A DNA stretch of 59,205 nt from Curvibacter sp. (lineage in GTDB: Bacteria > Pseudomonadota > Gammaproteobacteria > Burkholderiales > Burkholderiaceae_C), in assembly GCA_020621965.1 (NCBI GenBank), contig JAHRYV010000018.1, positions 1-59,205 of the forward strand, written 5' to 3'. A program made the translations under genes and the position numbers. This document shows positions 37,800 to 48,831 of this stretch, piece by piece (the stretch's first letter is position 1; each line of letters opens with the position of its first letter). The notes under the pieces are model-generated. The model had not been told where the DNA came from and did no database searches. It saw nothing but the letters and a program-made list of their open reading frames with translations.

Positions 37800-37843
37800 T
37801 CTTCGTCTCTCGTGGATCTCTGCTCAGCAGGCATTGTGCCCAA

Positions 37844-39027
37844 TCAGAAAGAGCTTGCGTGATTGTCCGGGAAATCCGCCGTCATTTCGACCGCTTCGGG
37901 GGCCGTCGGCGCACTGGCAATGACGCGTTCGGCCAACACTTGCCGCAATTGCGCCAGCCCTTCCCCGCCGCGCGCGCTGACGAAAACACGCGGCGTGGCC
38001 ACGCCGTCGAGTTCGTACACGTCCTGCAATTGCGGCGGGCGGCGCTCCGGGCCCAGGGCATCGAGCTTGTTGAAGACCAGCACCTGCGGGATGTGGTCGG
38101 CGCCGATCTCGCCCAGCACACGTTGCACCTCGGCGATCTGCTCCGGAAAGTTCGGGTTGGCGGCATCGACCACGTGCAGCAGCAGATCGGCGTCCACCGC
38201 CTCCTGCAGAGTGGCCTGGAAGGCGTCGATCAGGCCGTGCGGCAGGTCGCGGATGAAACCCACGGTATCCGACAGCGAGACCGAGCGGCCAGCCTCACCC
38301 AGGTAGAGCTGGCGCGTGGTGGTGTCCAGCGTGGCGAACAGCTGGTCGGCGGCATAGGCGCGCGCCTTGACCAGGGCATTGAACAGCGTGGACTTGCCGG
38401 CGTTGGTGTAACCGACCAGGGAGATGTTGAAGGCGTCACGGCGCTCGCGCTGGCGCCGCTGGGTCTGGCGCTGGCGCTTGACCTTGTGCAGGCGCTCCTT
38501 GGTGCGCTTGATGGATTCGGCGATCATGCGCCGGTCCAGCTCGATCTGCTTTTCGCCCGGGCCACCGCGCACACCGGCACCGCCGGTCTGGCGCTCCAGG
38601 TGGGACCAGCGCCGCACCAGGCGCGTGCTAAGGTACTGCAGGCGGCCAATTCCACCTGCAACTTGCCTTCATGAGACCGCGCGCGCTGGGCGAAGATCTC
38701 CAGAATGAGCAAGGTGCGGTCGTTGACCGGCAGCTCCAGCGTGCGCTCCAGGTTGCGCTGCTGCGCCGGGCTCAGGCTCTGGTCGAAGAGGATCTCGCTG
38801 GCACCGAGCTGCGTGGCCAGCAGCTTGATCTCCTCGGCCTTGCCGCTACCCACGAACAGCGCCGCGTCGGGCGCCTTGCGTTTGCAGGTGATGCGGCCCA
38901 CGGGGTGCAGGCCGGCGGTCTCGGCCAGCAGGCCAAGCTCCTCGAGTTCACCGTCGAAATGCGGCAGACCGAAGTCGACCCCGACCAGAATGGCCGCCGC
39001 AGGGGTCTGATCAGACAGTTCAGTCAA
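37844..39027 (-). pseudogene. hflX: GTPase HflX, split by a one-base frameshift
   Basis: HflX is a ribosome-binding GTPase that splits stalled or heat-damaged 70S ribosomes. Here it lies in two frames. The N-terminal frame (39027 to 38524) reads normally to HEGKLQVELAA and then runs into unrelated residues and a stop. The C-terminal frame (to 37844) carries RRWSHLERQTGG, GVRGGPGEKQIELDRR, the P-loop VGYTNAGKSTLFNAL, DTVGFIRDLP and NKLDAL. Restoring one G in the GG run at 38641-38642 joins them into one 394-residue protein with LQYLSTRLVRRWSHLE, as expected. Either a real disruption or a sequencing/assembly error. Confidence 0.88.
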
Positions 39028-39078
39028 TGGGGACGCTGCCGCCTCTTGATTAACAGTTGCAGTGGCACCGGCATCAGG

Positions 39079-39096
39079 CCGGGGCTGGCGCCCCGG
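39079..39096 (-). terminator. G+C-rich hairpin downstream of hfq
   Basis: CCGGGGC (39079-39085) and GCCCCGG (39090-39096) pair perfectly around TGGC, six bases beyond the hfq stop. There is no T-run, so it may only stabilise the hfq message end or slow polymerase before hflX. The repeated GCATCAGG on both sides (39071 and 39100 regions) is a short direct repeat. Confidence 0.4.
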
Positions 39097-39102
39097 ATGG
39101 CA

Positions 39103-39357
39103 TCAGGGCGCGCTGGGCGCTTCGCCTTCGGCACCCGTCGAGAAGTTGACCGCACGACCGGGCACGATGGTCGAGATGGCGTGCTTGTAGACCATCTGGG
39201 TGACGGTGTTGCGCAGCAGGACCACGTACTGGTCGAAGGATTCGATCTGGCCTTGCAGCTTGATGCCGTTGACCAGGTAGATGGACACCGGCACGTGTTC
39301 GCGGCGCAGGGTGTTCAGAAAGGGGTCTTGCAAGAGCTGACCTTTGTTATTGCTCAC
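39103..39357 (-). CDS. hfq: RNA chaperone Hfq
   Basis: Hexameric Sm-like protein that pairs small RNAs with messages. The 84-residue protein contains Sm1 ([20 protein letters not shown]) and Sm2 ([12 protein letters not shown]), with the conserved [20 protein letters not shown]-terminus and a short acidic tail ending GEAPSAP. The start is GTG at 39357, with GGAGAAT seven bases upstream; a TTG at 39375 would add six residues not seen in relatives. The neighbourhood der-hfq-hflX-hflK-hflC is the usual one in Betaproteobacteria. Confidence 0.95.
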   Translation of the reverse strand: MSNNKGQLLQDPFLNTLRREHVPVSIYLVNGIKLQGQIESFDQYVVLLRNTVTQMVYKHAISTIVPGRAVNFSTGAEGEAPSAP

Positions 39358-39479
39358 GATATTCTCCGTGTTCAAGAGGTAGTAAAGAAGTCGTCACCAT
39401 ACCACAGGGGGCTGGAGAACGCTTGACAATAGGGGCTTATCCCCAGTACGGCGTCCGGACAAAGCGCGGCGTTCGGCGG

Positions 39480-40823
39480 CTAGCCTTCGTCCTTGTCGGC
39501 GTAGGGATTGGTCGAGGTCTTCATCTCGATGCGCATGGGTGTGCCGACCAGGTCGAACTCCTTGCGGAACCAGCCTTCCAGGTAGCGCTTGTAGGAGTCC
39601 GGCACGTGCTCCAGCGAGTTGCCGTGGATGATGATCACCGGCGGATTCATGCCGCCCTGGTGGGCGTAGCGCATCTTGGGGCGGAACATGCCGGCGCGCT
39701 TCGGGCTCTGGAACTGCACCGCCTGCTGCAGCAGACGCGTGAGCACCGGCGTGGACATCTTGCAGCTGGCGGCCTTGTAGGCCTGGATGATGGAGGCCCA
39801 CAGCGGCCCCAGCCCCTGGCGTTTCTGGGCCGAGATGAAATGGATGTTGGCGAACTTCAGGAAGGCCAGCCGCGTCTCGATGGAGCGCTGCAGGGTCTGG
39901 CGCTGGTAGTCGTCCACCGCGTCCCACTTGTTGACGGCCAGCACCACGGCGCGGCCGCTCTCAAGGATGTAACCGGCGATGTGGGCGTCCTGATCGGTCA
40001 CGCCCTGGGTGGCGTCGAGCAGCAGCAGCACGACGTTGGCCGACTCGATGGCCTGCAGGGTCTTGACCACCGAGAACTTCTCGATCGCCTCGAAGACCTT
40101 GCCCTTGCGACGCAGCCCAGCGGTGTCGATGAGCTCGAACTTCTGGCCGTTGCGCTCGAAGGGCACGCTGATCGCGTCGCGTGTGGTGCCCGGCAGGTCG
40201 AAGGCCACCAGGCGCTCCTCGCCCAGCCAGGTGTTGATGAGCGTCGATTTACCCACGTTGGGCCGGCCGGCCACGGCCAGCTTGATCACGCCCGGGATCT
40301 GCTCCTCCTCGGCCTCGTCTTCGTCCGGCAGGTTCAGCGGCGCCAGTGCCAGCTCGACCAGCGAGCGAATGCCCTGACCGTGCGCGGCCGACACCGGATG
40401 CACCTCGCCCAGGCCGAGCTCGTAGAACTCGCCCAGCTGGGCGCCTTCGGTCATGCCCTCGGCCTTGTTGGCCACCAGCACGCAGGGCTTGCCCAGGCGG
40501 CGCAGGTACTTGGCGATGTCATGGTCCTGCGCCGACAGGCCGCCGCGCGCATCGACCACGAAGATCACCACGTCGGCCTCGGCCACGGCCTGGCGCGTCT
40601 GCTTGGCCATCTCCTTGTAGATGCCGCTCTCGGCCGTGGGCTCGAAGCCGCCGGTGTCGATGACGATGTACTCGTGTTTGCCCTGCTTGCCGTTGCCGTA
40701 GTGGCGGTCGCGCGTGAGGCCGGCGAAGTCGGCCACGATGGCGTCGCGCGACTTGGTCAGCCGGTTGAACAGCGTCGACTTGCCGACATTGGGGCGCCCT
40801 ACCAGGGCCAGGACGGGTTTCAT
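39480..40823 (-). CDS. der: Ribosome assembly GTPase Der (EngA)
   Basis: Double GTPase needed for assembly of the 50S subunit; 447 residues. Two complete G domains are visible: [14 protein letters not shown] with DTGGFEP and NKAEG, and [17 protein letters not shown] with [10 protein letters not shown] and NKWDAV, followed by a KH-like C-terminal domain with [20 protein letters not shown]. All nucleotide-binding motifs are intact. It starts 12 bases after bamB; the 122-base gap to hfq contains a weak GGGG/CCCC hairpin and no gene. Confidence 0.96.
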   Translation of the reverse strand: MKPVLALVGRPNVGKSTLFNRLTKSRDAIVADFAGLTRDRHYGNGKQGKHEYIVIDTGGFEPTAESGIYKEMAKQTRQAVAEADVVIFVVDARGGLSAQDHDIAKYLRRLGKPCVLVANKAEGMTEGAQLGEFYELGLGEVHPVSAAHGQGIRSLVELALAPLNLPDEDEAEEEQIPGVIKLAVAGRPNVGKSTLINTWLGEERLVAFDLPGTTRDAISVPFERNGQKFELIDTAGLRRKGKVFEAIEKFSVVKTLQAIESANVVLLLLDATQGVTDQDAHIAGYILESGRAVVLAVNKWDAVDDYQRQTLQRSIETRLAFLKFANIHFISAQKRQGLGPLWASIIQAYKAASCKMSTPVLTRLLQQAVQFQSPKRAGMFRPKMRYAHQGGMNPPVIIIHGNSLEHVPDSYKRYLEGWFRKEFDLVGTPMRIEMKTSTNPYADKDEG

Positions 40824-40835
40824 AGCGACCTTCAG

Positions 40836-41990
40836 TTATTCAGGGCGCAGGCCCAGCACGCGACCCGCGCTGGTCACCACCACCAGGGTGTTACCGGCCA
40901 CGACGGGCGTGGCGGCGACGGGTGTGCCGTCGGTCTCGATGCGGGTCTGCAACGCGCCGTCCTGGCGCGCCAGGAAATGCAGGCGACCGGCGTCGTCGCC
41001 CACCACCAGGGCGGGGCCCATCAGCACCGAGCCCGAGAGGGCACGGTAACGCAACTGGTTCATGGTCCAGGCGCGCTCGCCATCCTGGCGCTGCCAGGCC
41101 ACCAGCGTGCCGTCGAATTCAAAGCCCAGGACCAGACCGGCATCACCCGCCAGCCCCGAAGCGCCCACCGCGGGCTTGGTCCAGAGCAAGGCACCGCGCG
41201 CCGCATCGACACAGCCGACTGCGGCCTGGAAGGCCCGGGCGCAGACGACGCTGCCCTGGCGGGTCACGACGCCGACCAGATCTACCAGGCGTTCAACATC
41301 GTTGGTACCCCGCGGCGAGGCCAGAGGCACCTCCCAGCGCGCGCCGCCGTTGAGCGGGTTCAGGCCGACCAGCCGGCCCGCCAGGCCCACCACCAGGGTG
41401 TCGCCCACCGCCGTCAGGACGCCGGGCTGGCGCAGCACCAGGGCTTCGCCGCTGCGACTCTGGCTCCAAAGGCGCCGGCCACTCTGCCCGTCGTAGGCGC
41501 TGACCGTGCGGTCGGCGCCCAGCACGAAAACCCGCGCCCCGGCCACCAGGGGCGCGGTGTAGGACGGCGCCGTCAGGCGCTGGCGCCAGAGTTCGCGCCC
41601 GTCCTGCAGGGCCACCAGTTCGTTGTCCGTGGTCATGACGGCGGCCAGCCGGCCGTCATGACCGACGCCGGCCGTCAGCGGCGCGCCCACGCTCACGCGC
41701 CACAGCGCCTCGCCGGTGCGCGCATCGAGCAGGCTGACCGCACCGTCGCCGGCCGCCACACCCACGACATGGCCGGCCGTCTGGACCACCAGGGGGAAAC
41801 TCACCTCGCCGATCTGGACGCTCCAGGCCTGGCGCACGCCCAGCAGATTCGGACTCGGCGGCAAGGGGGCCGGCTCAAGCCGGCTGGGTGCGCTGGAACA
41901 GCCGGCCAGGCCGGCGGCGATCAGACCTACCAGGGCCAGCGCCCGCGCGCGCGGCAACAGGCCGGCAACAGACGCTCGCCACTGGATCAC
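40836..41990 (-). CDS. bamB: Outer-membrane assembly lipoprotein BamB
   Basis: Lipoprotein of the BAM complex that inserts beta-barrel proteins into the outer membrane. The 384-residue protein has a signal peptide with lipobox (LIAAGLAGCSS) and an eight-bladed beta-propeller of PQQ-like repeats, each with a VGDTLVVGLAGRLVGLNPLNG-type signature such as GEALWRVSV and GRRLWSQSR. The GTG start (41990) overlaps the yfgM stop by four bases. BamD, another part of the complex, is encoded at 52044-52862. Confidence 0.92.
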   Translation of the reverse strand: MIQWRASVAGLLPRARALALVGLIAAGLAGCSSAPSRLEPAPLPPSPNLLGVRQAWSVQIGEVSFPLVVQTAGHVVGVAAGDGAVSLLDARTGEALWRVSVGAPLTAGVGHDGRLAAVMTTDNELVALQDGRELWRQRLTAPSYTAPLVAGARVFVLGADRTVSAYDGQSGRRLWSQSRSGEALVLRQPGVLTAVGDTLVVGLAGRLVGLNPLNGGARWEVPLASPRGTNDVERLVDLVGVVTRQGSVVCARAFQAAVGCVDAARGALLWTKPAVGASGLAGDAGLVLGFEFDGTLVAWQRQDGERAWTMNQLRYRALSGSVLMGPALVVGDDAGRLHFLARQDGALQTRIETDGTPVAATPVVAGNTLVVVTSAGRVLGLRPE

Positions 41991-42643
41991 TTCTTCTCCC
42001 CGGCCGTGGGCGTGATGCCCAAGGCGGCCAGCTTGACATCGACCACGCGGCGATAGCTGTTGCCTTCGCCCAGACCTTGCCAGGCCTTGCGGTATTCGGC
42101 GGCGGCCTCGGCCTTCTTGCCCTGGGCCAGGTAGACGTCGCCGCGGCGGTCGTCCGCCAGGGCGACGAACTCGGCCGGGAAACTGCCGGATAGCTGCTTG
42201 AGCGCGTCGTCATACGACTTGGCATCCAGCAACAGGCCGGCCAGGCGCAGGCGCGCCAGGGCCTGGTAGCCCTCGTCACCGGCCTCCTCGGCCACCCACT
42301 TCAGCGCGGCGCGCGCGGCGTCGTTGCGCCCGGCGCTGGCATGCATCGCCGCAACCAGCAGGGCGGCCTGCTGCGCCTGCGCGGTGCGGCCGAACTTGTC
42401 CTTCATGTCGGCCAGTGCGCGGTCCAAGCGCGCCGCATCGCCGCTGACGGCAATACGCTCGACCTCCTCGTACAGGGCCGTGGCCTGCGCTGCCTGCTTG
42501 CGCTGCCAGTACTGCCAGCCGTTCCAGCCGGCGTAAACACCCATCAGGACGATCAAGCCCCAGGTCACGAGGCCGCCGTACTGGTTCCAGAAATGCTTGA
42601 ACTGGTCAAGCTGCTCTTGTTCTTCGAGGTCGAGATGTGCCAT
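41987..42643 (-). CDS. yfgM: YfgM-like TPR membrane protein
   Basis: A 218-residue inner-membrane protein with a short cytoplasmic N-terminus (LDLEEQEQLDQFKHFWNQYG), one membrane helix (about 23-42) and a periplasmic tetratricopeptide region. In E. coli YfgM binds the SecYEG translocon and the chaperone network around PpiD. The family always lies before bamB and der, as here. Length and topology are normal. It follows hisS by 14 bases. Confidence 0.88.
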   Translation of the reverse strand: MAHLDLEEQEQLDQFKHFWNQYGGLVTWGLIVLMGVYAGWNGWQYWQRKQAAQATALYEEVERIAVSGDAARLDRALADMKDKFGRTAQAQQAALLVAAMHASAGRNDAARAALKWVAEEAGDEGYQALARLRLAGLLLDAKSYDDALKQLSGSFPAEFVALADDRRGDVYLAQGKKAEAAAEYRKAWQGLGEGNSYRRVVDVKLAALGITPTAGEKK

Positions 42644-42657
42644 GGCTGTCTTTACGT

Positions 42658-43956
42658 TTAAGTCCGCGATTGTAGGCGGGGGGCCCAGTCGGTGACCTGC
42701 CCCAGTGGGTGGCTGGTCTGTGCGCCCGCGCCGTCGCGCAGGGCCTTGACGGTGACTTCGCCGCGGGCCAGTTCGTCGGCGCCGAAGATCAGCGCGTAAT
42801 ACGCACCGCTGGCGTCGGCCTTCTTGAACTGCGACTTCATGCTGCCCATGCCCTCCCCCGTGCCGGCATGCATCTGCACGCTGACGCCGGCGGCACGCAC
42901 CGCCTGCAGCACGGACAGGACCTGGGGCAAGGCCGCGGCGTCCGGCACGATGGCGTAGGCATCGGGTTGCGGCAGCGGGTGCTCGGCGCCCTGCTCCTTG
43001 AGCAGCTCCAGCACGCGTTCCACCCCCAGGGCCCAGCCCACGGCCGGCGCCGGCTTGCCGCCGATCTGCTCGATCAGGTAGTCGTAACGGCCGCCGCCGC
43101 AGATGGTGCCCTGCGAGCCCAGGCGCGTGGTGATGAACTCGAACACCGTCAGGTTGTAGTAGTCCATGCCGCGCACCAGGCGCGGGTTGATGGTGTAGGC
43201 CACGCCGGCAGCGTCCAGGATGGCGCGCACCTGGTTGAAGTGGGCCAGCGAGGCCTCGCCCAGAAAGTCGATCAGCTTGGGCGCCGCTTCCACCAGGGCC
43301 TGCATGGCCGGGTTCTTGGTGTCCAGGATGCGCAGCGGGTTGCTGTGCAGACGGCGCTTGGCGTCCTCGTCGAGTTGCTCGGCATGCTGCTCGAAATAGG
43401 CGATCAGCGCCGCGCGGTGGTGCTTGCGCTCCTCGGGCTGGCCCAGGCTGTTGAGTTCCAGCCGCACATCATTCAAGCCCAGCACCTTCCACAGCGCGTC
43501 GGCCAGCAAGATCATCTCGGCATCCACCTCGGCACCGGCAAAACCCAGGGCCTCGGCGCCGATCTGGTGGAACTGGCGATAACGGCCGCGTTGCGGGCGC
43601 TCGTGGCGGAACATGGGGCCCATGTAGTACAGGCGCTTGCCGCCTTCGTACAGCAGGTTGTGCTCCACCACGGCGCGCACCACGCCGGCCGTGCACTCGG
43701 GGCGCAGGGTGAGCTGCTCGCCGTTGAGACGGTCCTCGAAGGAGTACATCTCCTTCTCGACGATGTCGGTCACCTCGCCCAGGCCGCGGATGAACAGCGG
43801 CGTGGGCTCGACGATGGGCGTGCGGATGTTGCGGTAGGCGAAGCGCGCCATCAGCGCACGCACTTCTTGCTCGAACCATTCCCAGCGCGCCGAGTCCGGC
43901 GGCAGGATGTCGTTCATGCCTTTGACGGCAAGCAGTTTCTCTGGCTTGGCGGCCAT
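42658..43956 (-). CDS. hisS: Histidyl-tRNA synthetase HisS
   Basis: Class II synthetase charging His tRNA; 432 residues. Motif 1 ([20 protein letters not shown]), motif 2 ([20 protein letters not shown]), histidine-binding [12 protein letters not shown] and [14 protein letters not shown], and motif 3 ([13 protein letters not shown]) are all present, with an anticodon-binding C-terminal domain ending [12 protein letters not shown]. Length is normal. The paralogue hisZ is at 34126-35274. It starts 24 bases after ispG. Confidence 0.96.
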   Translation of the reverse strand: MAAKPEKLLAVKGMNDILPPDSARWEWFEQEVRALMARFAYRNIRTPIVEPTPLFIRGLGEVTDIVEKEMYSFEDRLNGEQLTLRPECTAGVVRAVVEHNLLYEGGKRLYYMGPMFRHERPQRGRYRQFHQIGAEALGFAGAEVDAEMILLADALWKVLGLNDVRLELNSLGQPEERKHHRAALIAYFEQHAEQLDEDAKRRLHSNPLRILDTKNPAMQALVEAAPKLIDFLGEASLAHFNQVRAILDAAGVAYTINPRLVRGMDYYNLTVFEFITTRLGSQGTICGGGRYDYLIEQIGGKPAPAVGWALGVERVLELLKEQGAEHPLPQPDAYAIVPDAAALPQVLSVLQAVRAAGVSVQMHAGTGEGMGSMKSQFKKADASGAYYALIFGADELARGEVTVKALRDGAGAQTSHPLGQVTDWAPRLQSRT

Positions 43957-43980
43957 GTTCTTCTCACTCTTCTATGTGGG

Positions 43981-45261
43981 TCAGACCGCCTCGGCAGCGG
44001 TCTTCTTGTGCGCGCCGAAGCGGGCTTCGATGTAGTTCTCGACGATCTGCTGGAATTCCTGGGCGATGGCCGAACCGCGCAGCGTCAGGCGCTTCTCGCC
44101 GTCGATGAAGACCGGCGCGGCCGGTGCCTCGCCGGTGCCGGGCAGGCTGATGCCGATGTCGGCATGCTTGCTTTCGCCCGGGCCGTTGACGATGCAGCCC
44201 ATGACCGCCACCTTGAGCGTTTCCACGCCCGGGTACTGCTTGCGCCAGACTGGCATCTGCAAACGCAGGAAGTCGTCGATCTGCTTGGCCAGCTCCTGGA
44301 AGGTGGTGCTGGTGGTGCGACCACAGCCCGGGCAGGCCGTGACGCTGGGCACGAAGATGCGCAGGCCCAGGGCCTGCAGGATCTCGTTGGCGATTACCAC
44401 CTCCTGCGTGCGCGACTCGCCCGGCTGCGGCGTGAGCGAGACGCGGATGGTGTCGCCGATGCCTTCTTGCAGCAGGATGGACAGGGCCGTGGCGGAAGCC
44501 ACCGTGCCCTTGGTGCCCATGCCGGCCTCGGTCAGGCCCAGGTGCAGCGGGTAGTCGCAACGCTTCGCCAGCTCGCGGTAGACGGAGATCAGGTCCTGCA
44601 CGCCGCTGACCTTGCACGACAGCAGGATCTGCTCGGCCGGCATGCCCAGCTCCTGGGCAAAACGCGCGGAGTCGATGGCCGAGGTGATCAGCGCCTCGTA
44701 CATCACGGCCTTGGCGTCCCAGGGCTCGGGACGGCGGCTGTTGGCGTCCATCAGGCTGGCCAGCAGTTCCTGGTCCAGGCTGCCCCAGTTGACGCCGATG
44801 CGCACCGGCTTGTTCCACCTCAGCGCCACCTCGATCATCTGGCCGAACTGGCGGTCACGTTTGTCGCCCTTGCCCACGTTGCCCGGGTTGATGCGGTACT
44901 TGGACAAGGCCTCGGCACAGGCGGGGTACTGCGTGAGCAGCGTGTGGCCGTTGTAGTGGAAGTCACCGATCAGCGGCACGGCGATGCCCATGCGGTCGAG
45001 CTGCTCGCGGATCTGCGGCACGGCCTGCGCCGCATCGGGCGTGTTGACCGTGATGCGCACCAGCTCGGAGCCGGCCTGGGCCAGTTCCTTGACCTGGATG
45101 GCGGTGCCAATGACGTCCACCGTGTCGGTATTGGTCATGGACTGCACACGCACCGGCGCGTCGCCGCCCACCGTGACGACGTTGTCGCCCCAGACCACGC
45201 GCGCCTGGCGCGAGCGCCGCGGCTTGGGCGCGGCCTGATCGATCGGACCCACGTTCTGCAC
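43981..45261 (-). CDS. ispG: 4-hydroxy-3-methylbut-2-enyl diphosphate synthase IspG
   Basis: [4Fe-4S] enzyme of the MEP pathway that opens methylerythritol cyclodiphosphate to HMBPP. The 426-residue protein has [40 protein letters not shown] and the cluster-binding cysteines in [20 protein letters not shown] with a third Cys in [19 protein letters not shown]. It contains the middle insertion of about 60 residues usual in Betaproteobacteria. Its GTG start (45261) shares one base with the rodZ stop. With ispD and ispF it completes three MEP genes in the window. Confidence 0.95.
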   Translation of the reverse strand: MQNVGPIDQAAPKPRRSRQARVVWGDNVVTVGGDAPVRVQSMTNTDTVDVIGTAIQVKELAQAGSELVRITVNTPDAAQAVPQIREQLDRMGIAVPLIGDFHYNGHTLLTQYPACAEALSKYRINPGNVGKGDKRDRQFGQMIEVALRWNKPVRIGVNWGSLDQELLASLMDANSRRPEPWDAKAVMYEALITSAIDSARFAQELGMPAEQILLSCKVSGVQDLISVYRELAKRCDYPLHLGLTEAGMGTKGTVASATALSILLQEGIGDTIRVSLTPQPGESRTQEVVIANEILQALGLRIFVPSVTACPGCGRTTSTTFQELAKQIDDFLRLQMPVWRKQYPGVETLKVAVMGCIVNGPGESKHADIGISLPGTGEAPAAPVFIDGEKRLTLRGSAIAQEFQQIVENYIEARFGAHKKTAAEAV

Positions 45262-46292
45262 TACTGCACCTCGAATCGGGCCACGCCCTGCTTGGTGACC
45301 GGCTGCAGCGGGAAGGGCTTGCCGCGCACCTGCACCTCCGTCACGTCGGCCCGGCCGATGCTCACGTTCAAAGGCAGCGGACCGGAAGCCCCGACCGGCT
45401 CGCCCGGCTCGATCACACGGCTGAGCTGGATGACACCCCTGGCATCGGTTACCTCGATCCAGGACGGCTCGGTGGTCTTGAACACGACGATCCCGGTGGA
45501 CGCCAGTTTCTTGCGCACCGGCGGGGCCGCATCCGCACCGGCGGGCGCGGCCGCGGCAACCGGTGCCACCACCGGGGCGGCGGCCGGAATCGGGCGCGCC
45601 ACGGGGGCCGCAGCGGCCGGCGGCGCCTTGGGCGCTACCGGCGCGACGGCCTTGGGCGGGGCCGGGGCTGCGGCCTTGGGCGCCACCGTTGCTGCGGGCG
45701 GCGTCACCACGGGGGTGGTCGGCACGAGGACCGGTTCGGGCACCGCCTCCGCTGCCTCCGGTGCCGCCGGCGTGGTGGTGGGGGCTCGCGCCACGATGGC
45801 GCCGATCTCGGCGCGCTGCTCGCTGGAGGGGAAGAAGATCAGCACCAGGGTACCCATCAGCACGGCCAGCGCCGCCAGCACCATGGGCCGCGACAGGCGA
45901 TCCCAGAACGGCGTCTTGGCCACGTCACCCGGCGTATGGAAGGGGGTGTTCAGGCCCGGCGCGTCATACTGCAGCCGCGGCGCCACACTCTGCGGCAGCC
46001 TGGCGAGCACCGGACTCGCATCGATCTTGAGCGCCCGGCAGACGCTGGAGGCCAGCGCGCGCACGAACACCGCGTCGGGCAACAGGTCGAAACGGTCGCC
46101 TTCAAGCGCCTCGAGCTTCTTCACCGACACTTTCAGGGCCACCGCGAGCGAGCCCAGCTCGGTGCCCGCGGCCTCGCGCGCCTGACGCAACAGCGCCCCG
46201 GCACTGACCTGCGGCTCGACAGCCGCGTCTGCCACCGTTTCGGCCGTGGTCGCTTCAGCGTCCACGCTGCCGTTCGTTGCGACGTCACTCAT
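45261..46292 (-). CDS. rodZ: RodZ-like cytoskeletal membrane protein (HTH, DUF4115)
   Basis: A 343-residue protein. A cytoplasmic helix-turn-helix domain (about 30-100, [20 protein letters not shown] and [17 protein letters not shown]) is followed by one membrane helix (about 135-155, [17 protein letters not shown]), an Ala/Pro-rich periplasmic linker of about 110 residues and a DUF4115 domain ([19 protein letters not shown]). RodZ links MreB to the cell-wall machinery and sets rod shape. The ATG at 46292 has GGGGAGC upstream and overlaps the pilF stop by eight bases. Confidence 0.87.
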   Translation of the reverse strand: MSDVATNGSVDAEATTAETVADAAVEPQVSAGALLRQAREAAGTELGSLAVALKVSVKKLEALEGDRFDLLPDAVFVRALASSVCRALKIDASPVLARLPQSVAPRLQYDAPGLNTPFHTPGDVAKTPFWDRLSRPMVLAALAVLMGTLVLIFFPSSEQRAEIGAIVARAPTTTPAAPEAAEAVPEPVLVPTTPVVTPPAATVAPKAAAPAPPKAVAPVAPKAPPAAAAPVARPIPAAAPVVAPVAAAAPAGADAAPPVRKKLASTGIVVFKTTEPSWIEVTDARGVIQLSRVIEPGEPVGASGPLPLNVSIGRADVTEVQVRGKPFPLQPVTKQGVARFEVQ

Positions 46293-47100
46293 TAAATGCT
46301 CCCCGCTCGTACAGATTGAGTTCACGTGATTTTGGATAACGATTGCGCAGCTGACCACCCAGCTGGTCGCGCGCCACCCGGTTGCCCAGGCGCTGCTCCA
46401 CCTTGATGCCCAGCCACAGGCTCTCGGCATTGGCCAGCTCGCTGTTGTTCAGGCGCCGGATATAAAACTGGGAGCGCCGATAGTCGCCCCGCTGGTACAG
46501 CATGGAGGCCAGGTTGTAGCCGGTCACCGGGTTGCCGGCGTCGAGTTCGAAGGACCGCAGCAGGCTTTCCTCGGCTTCCCGCGTCTGGCCGGCGCGGGCC
46601 TGGCACAGCCCCTTGGTCAGCCAGGTCTTGGCGCGATCGCCATAGTTCGGGTTGGCCAGGGCCTTGTTGAAGGCCTGCACGCCCTCGTCGTAACGGGACT
46701 GCTGGCACAGCATCCAGCCGTAGTTCTGCAGCACGTTGGCGTCATTGGGACTGATGGCCAGGGCGCGGCGGAAGCTCTCCTCGGCCAGGCGCATGTCGTT
46801 GAGGCGCACGTAGATCAGGCCGCGCAGGTTGTAGGCGTCGATGAACGAGGGATCGATGTTCAGGGATTGCTTGACCTCGTCCAATGCCACCGTGGTCTTG
46901 CCCTGCTCGAAATAGCCGACCGCCAGCTGCAGGCGGATGCGCGCGCGCTTGCGCAACTCGGGCTCATCGGACTCCGTGACCAGGTCCGTATCGTCGGGGC
47001 CGCTGGCGCAGCCGGGCACAACGGCCAGGGTTGCCAGTGCGAGCATGGCCCCCAACAGCCATCGTCGGCCCGACCACTTGATTACGTCCGTCACTCTCAT
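46285..47100 (-). CDS. pilF: Type IV pilus biogenesis lipoprotein PilF (PilW)
   Basis: Outer-membrane lipoprotein pilotin that carries the PilQ secretin to the outer membrane. The 271-residue protein has a signal peptide ending in a lipobox (LATLAVVPGCASG) and six tetratricopeptide repeats, for example VDEVK-like LDEVKQSLNIDPSFIDAYN and LNDMRLAEESFRRALAISP. The cluster rlmN-pilF-rodZ-ispG-hisS is conserved in beta- and gamma-proteobacteria. No other pilus gene is in the window. Confidence 0.9.
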   Translation of the reverse strand: MRVTDVIKWSGRRWLLGAMLALATLAVVPGCASGPDDTDLVTESDEPELRKRARIRLQLAVGYFEQGKTTVALDEVKQSLNIDPSFIDAYNLRGLIYVRLNDMRLAEESFRRALAISPNDANVLQNYGWMLCQQSRYDEGVQAFNKALANPNYGDRAKTWLTKGLCQARAGQTREAEESLLRSFELDAGNPVTGYNLASMLYQRGDYRRSQFYIRRLNNSELANAESLWLGIKVEQRLGNRVARDQLGGQLRNRYPKSRELNLYERGAFNE

Positions 47101-47103
47101 GCC

Positions 47104-48252
47104 TCACGTCTCCTCGGATTTTCCAGCCAGGGTCACCACCGGGTGCAGCATCACCTTGCGCTGGCGCGCCATGCGCTCATCGACGCCGGTGCGGTCCTTG
47201 ACGTCGCCGGCCAGCTGGCCGCAAGCAGCGTCAATGTCGTCACCACGCGTCTTGCGCACAGTCGTCACGATACCAGCATCCAACAGGATTTTGGCGAAGG
47301 CCTGCACCCGCTCGACCGGCGAGCGCTTGAGGCCCGATGCGGGGAAGGGATTGAAGGGAATCAGGTTGAACTTGCACCAGACGCCGCCCGTCGCGTACTT
47401 GCGCACCAGCGCCACCAGCTCGCGCGCGTGTTCGGGTTGGTCGTTGACACCGTCGAGCATGCAGTACTCGAAGGTGATGAAGTCGCGTGGGGCGTGCGCC
47501 AGGTAGCGATTGCAGGCCTCCATCAGTTCGGCGATGGGGTACTTGCGGTTCAGCGGCACCAGGTTGTCGCGCAGGGCGTCGTTGGGTGCGTGCAGCGAGA
47601 CCGCCAACGCCACCGGGCAATCCTGCGCCAGGCGGTCCATCATGGGAACCACGCCCGAGGTGGAGACGGTGAGGCGGCGGCGCGACAAGCCGTAGCCGTG
47701 GTCGTCCAGCATGACGCGCAAGGCGGGGACCAGTTCGTCGTAGTTCTGCAGCGGCTCGCCCATGCCCATCATCACCACGTTGGTGATGACGCGGTCGGAG
47801 CGCTTGAGGTGCTGGCGCAGGAAGAATTCGGCAAACCAGAGCTGGGCGACGATTTCGCCGGTCTTGAGGTTGCGGCTGAAACCCTGGTGACCGGTGGAGC
47901 AGAAACGGCAGCCCACGGCACAGCCGGCCTGGGAGGACACGCACAGCGTGCCGCGGTCGTCCTCGGGGATGAATACGGCTTCGACGGCATTGCCGTCACC
48001 GACATCGAACAGCCACTTGATGGTGCCGTCGGCCGACATCTGCTGGGAGATGGCTTCCAGCCCCTGGATGCGTGCCGTGGTGGCAAGTTTTTCGCGCAGG
48101 GACTTGGCCAGATCGCTCATCTGGTCGAAGCTGGAGGCACCCTTCTGGTGGATCCAGCGGAACAGCTGGGTGGCGCGAAAGCGCTTTTCACCCAGCCGCT
48201 CGCAAAAGGCGGCCAAACCGTCGAGGTCAAAGTCGAGCAGGTTGGCCGTCAT
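47104..48252 (-). CDS. rlmN: Dual-specificity RNA methyltransferase RlmN
   Basis: Radical SAM enzyme that methylates C2 of A2503 in 23S rRNA and A37 in some tRNAs. The 382-residue protein has the cluster motif [18 protein letters not shown] (CxxxCxxC), the accessory N-terminal domain ([20 protein letters not shown]), [15 protein letters not shown] and the catalytic C-terminal Cys in [15 protein letters not shown]. All are intact. It begins 19 bases after ndk and ends three bases before pilF. Confidence 0.95.
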   Translation of the reverse strand: MTANLLDFDLDGLAAFCERLGEKRFRATQLFRWIHQKGASSFDQMSDLAKSLREKLATTARIQGLEAISQQMSADGTIKWLFDVGDGNAVEAVFIPEDDRGTLCVSSQAGCAVGCRFCSTGHQGFSRNLKTGEIVAQLWFAEFFLRQHLKRSDRVITNVVMMGMGEPLQNYDELVPALRVMLDDHGYGLSRRRLTVSTSGVVPMMDRLAQDCPVALAVSLHAPNDALRDNLVPLNRKYPIAELMEACNRYLAHAPRDFITFEYCMLDGVNDQPEHARELVALVRKYATGGVWCKFNLIPFNPFPASGLKRSPVERVQAFAKILLDAGIVTTVRKTRGDDIDAACGQLAGDVKDRTGVDERMARQRKVMLHPVVTLAGKSEET

Positions 48253-48271
48253 TGCATCGCTACAGCGCCTT

Positions 48272-48697
48272 TCAGCGGCTGTGGATATTCATGCCGGCGA
48301 AGAAGAAAGCGATCTCCACGGCGGCGGTTTCGGGAGCGTCGGAGCCGTGCACGGCGTTGGCGTCGATGCTGTCGGCGAAATCGGCGCGGATGGTGCCCTT
48401 GTCGGCCTTCTTGGGGTCGGTGGCGCCCATCAGGTCGCGGTTCTTCTGGATGGCGTTTTCGCCTTCCAGCACCTGGAGCATCACGGGGCCGGAGATCATG
48501 AAGTCGACCAGGTCCTTGAAGAAGGGACGGGCCTTGTGCACGGCGTAGAAAGCCTCGGCTTCAGCACGCGACAGGTGGGCCATGCGGGCGGCCACGACCT
48601 TCAGGCCGGCGCCTTCGAAGCGGGCGTAGATCTGGCCGATGACGTTCTTGGCAACGGCGTCGGGCTTGATGATGGAGAAGGTGCGCTGGATAGCCAT
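48272..48697 (-). CDS. ndk: Nucleoside diphosphate kinase
   Basis: Exchanges terminal phosphates among nucleoside di- and triphosphates via a phospho-His. The 141-residue protein has the start [40 protein letters not shown] and the active-site His in [20 protein letters not shown]. Length and sequence are normal. It is the first gene of the 17-gene minus-strand block; the 134 bases before it (48698-48831) hold no gene and no clear promoter. Confidence 0.96.
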   Translation of the reverse strand: MAIQRTFSIIKPDAVAKNVIGQIYARFEGAGLKVVAARMAHLSRAEAEAFYAVHKARPFFKDLVDFMISGPVMLQVLEGENAIQKNRDLMGATDPKKADKGTIRADFADSIDANAVHGSDAPETAAVEIAFFFAGMNIHSR

Positions 48698-48831
48698 GTG
48701 AGTTCCTGGGGCTGGTTATTGAAATCGGTTTCTGCCCGACCATGGGCAAAGCCCTGTATTTTAGCCGGTATCAGTGACGCGCGACGACGTCGCGCCGATC
48801 CATCCCGGCGCAAAGCGCTCGTCGCCCGCCT

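Noticed and set aside
39423-39428. Perfect TTGACA upstream of hfq/der
   Set aside because: It is on the plus strand, where no gene follows and no -10 lies at 16-18 bases; probably chance.
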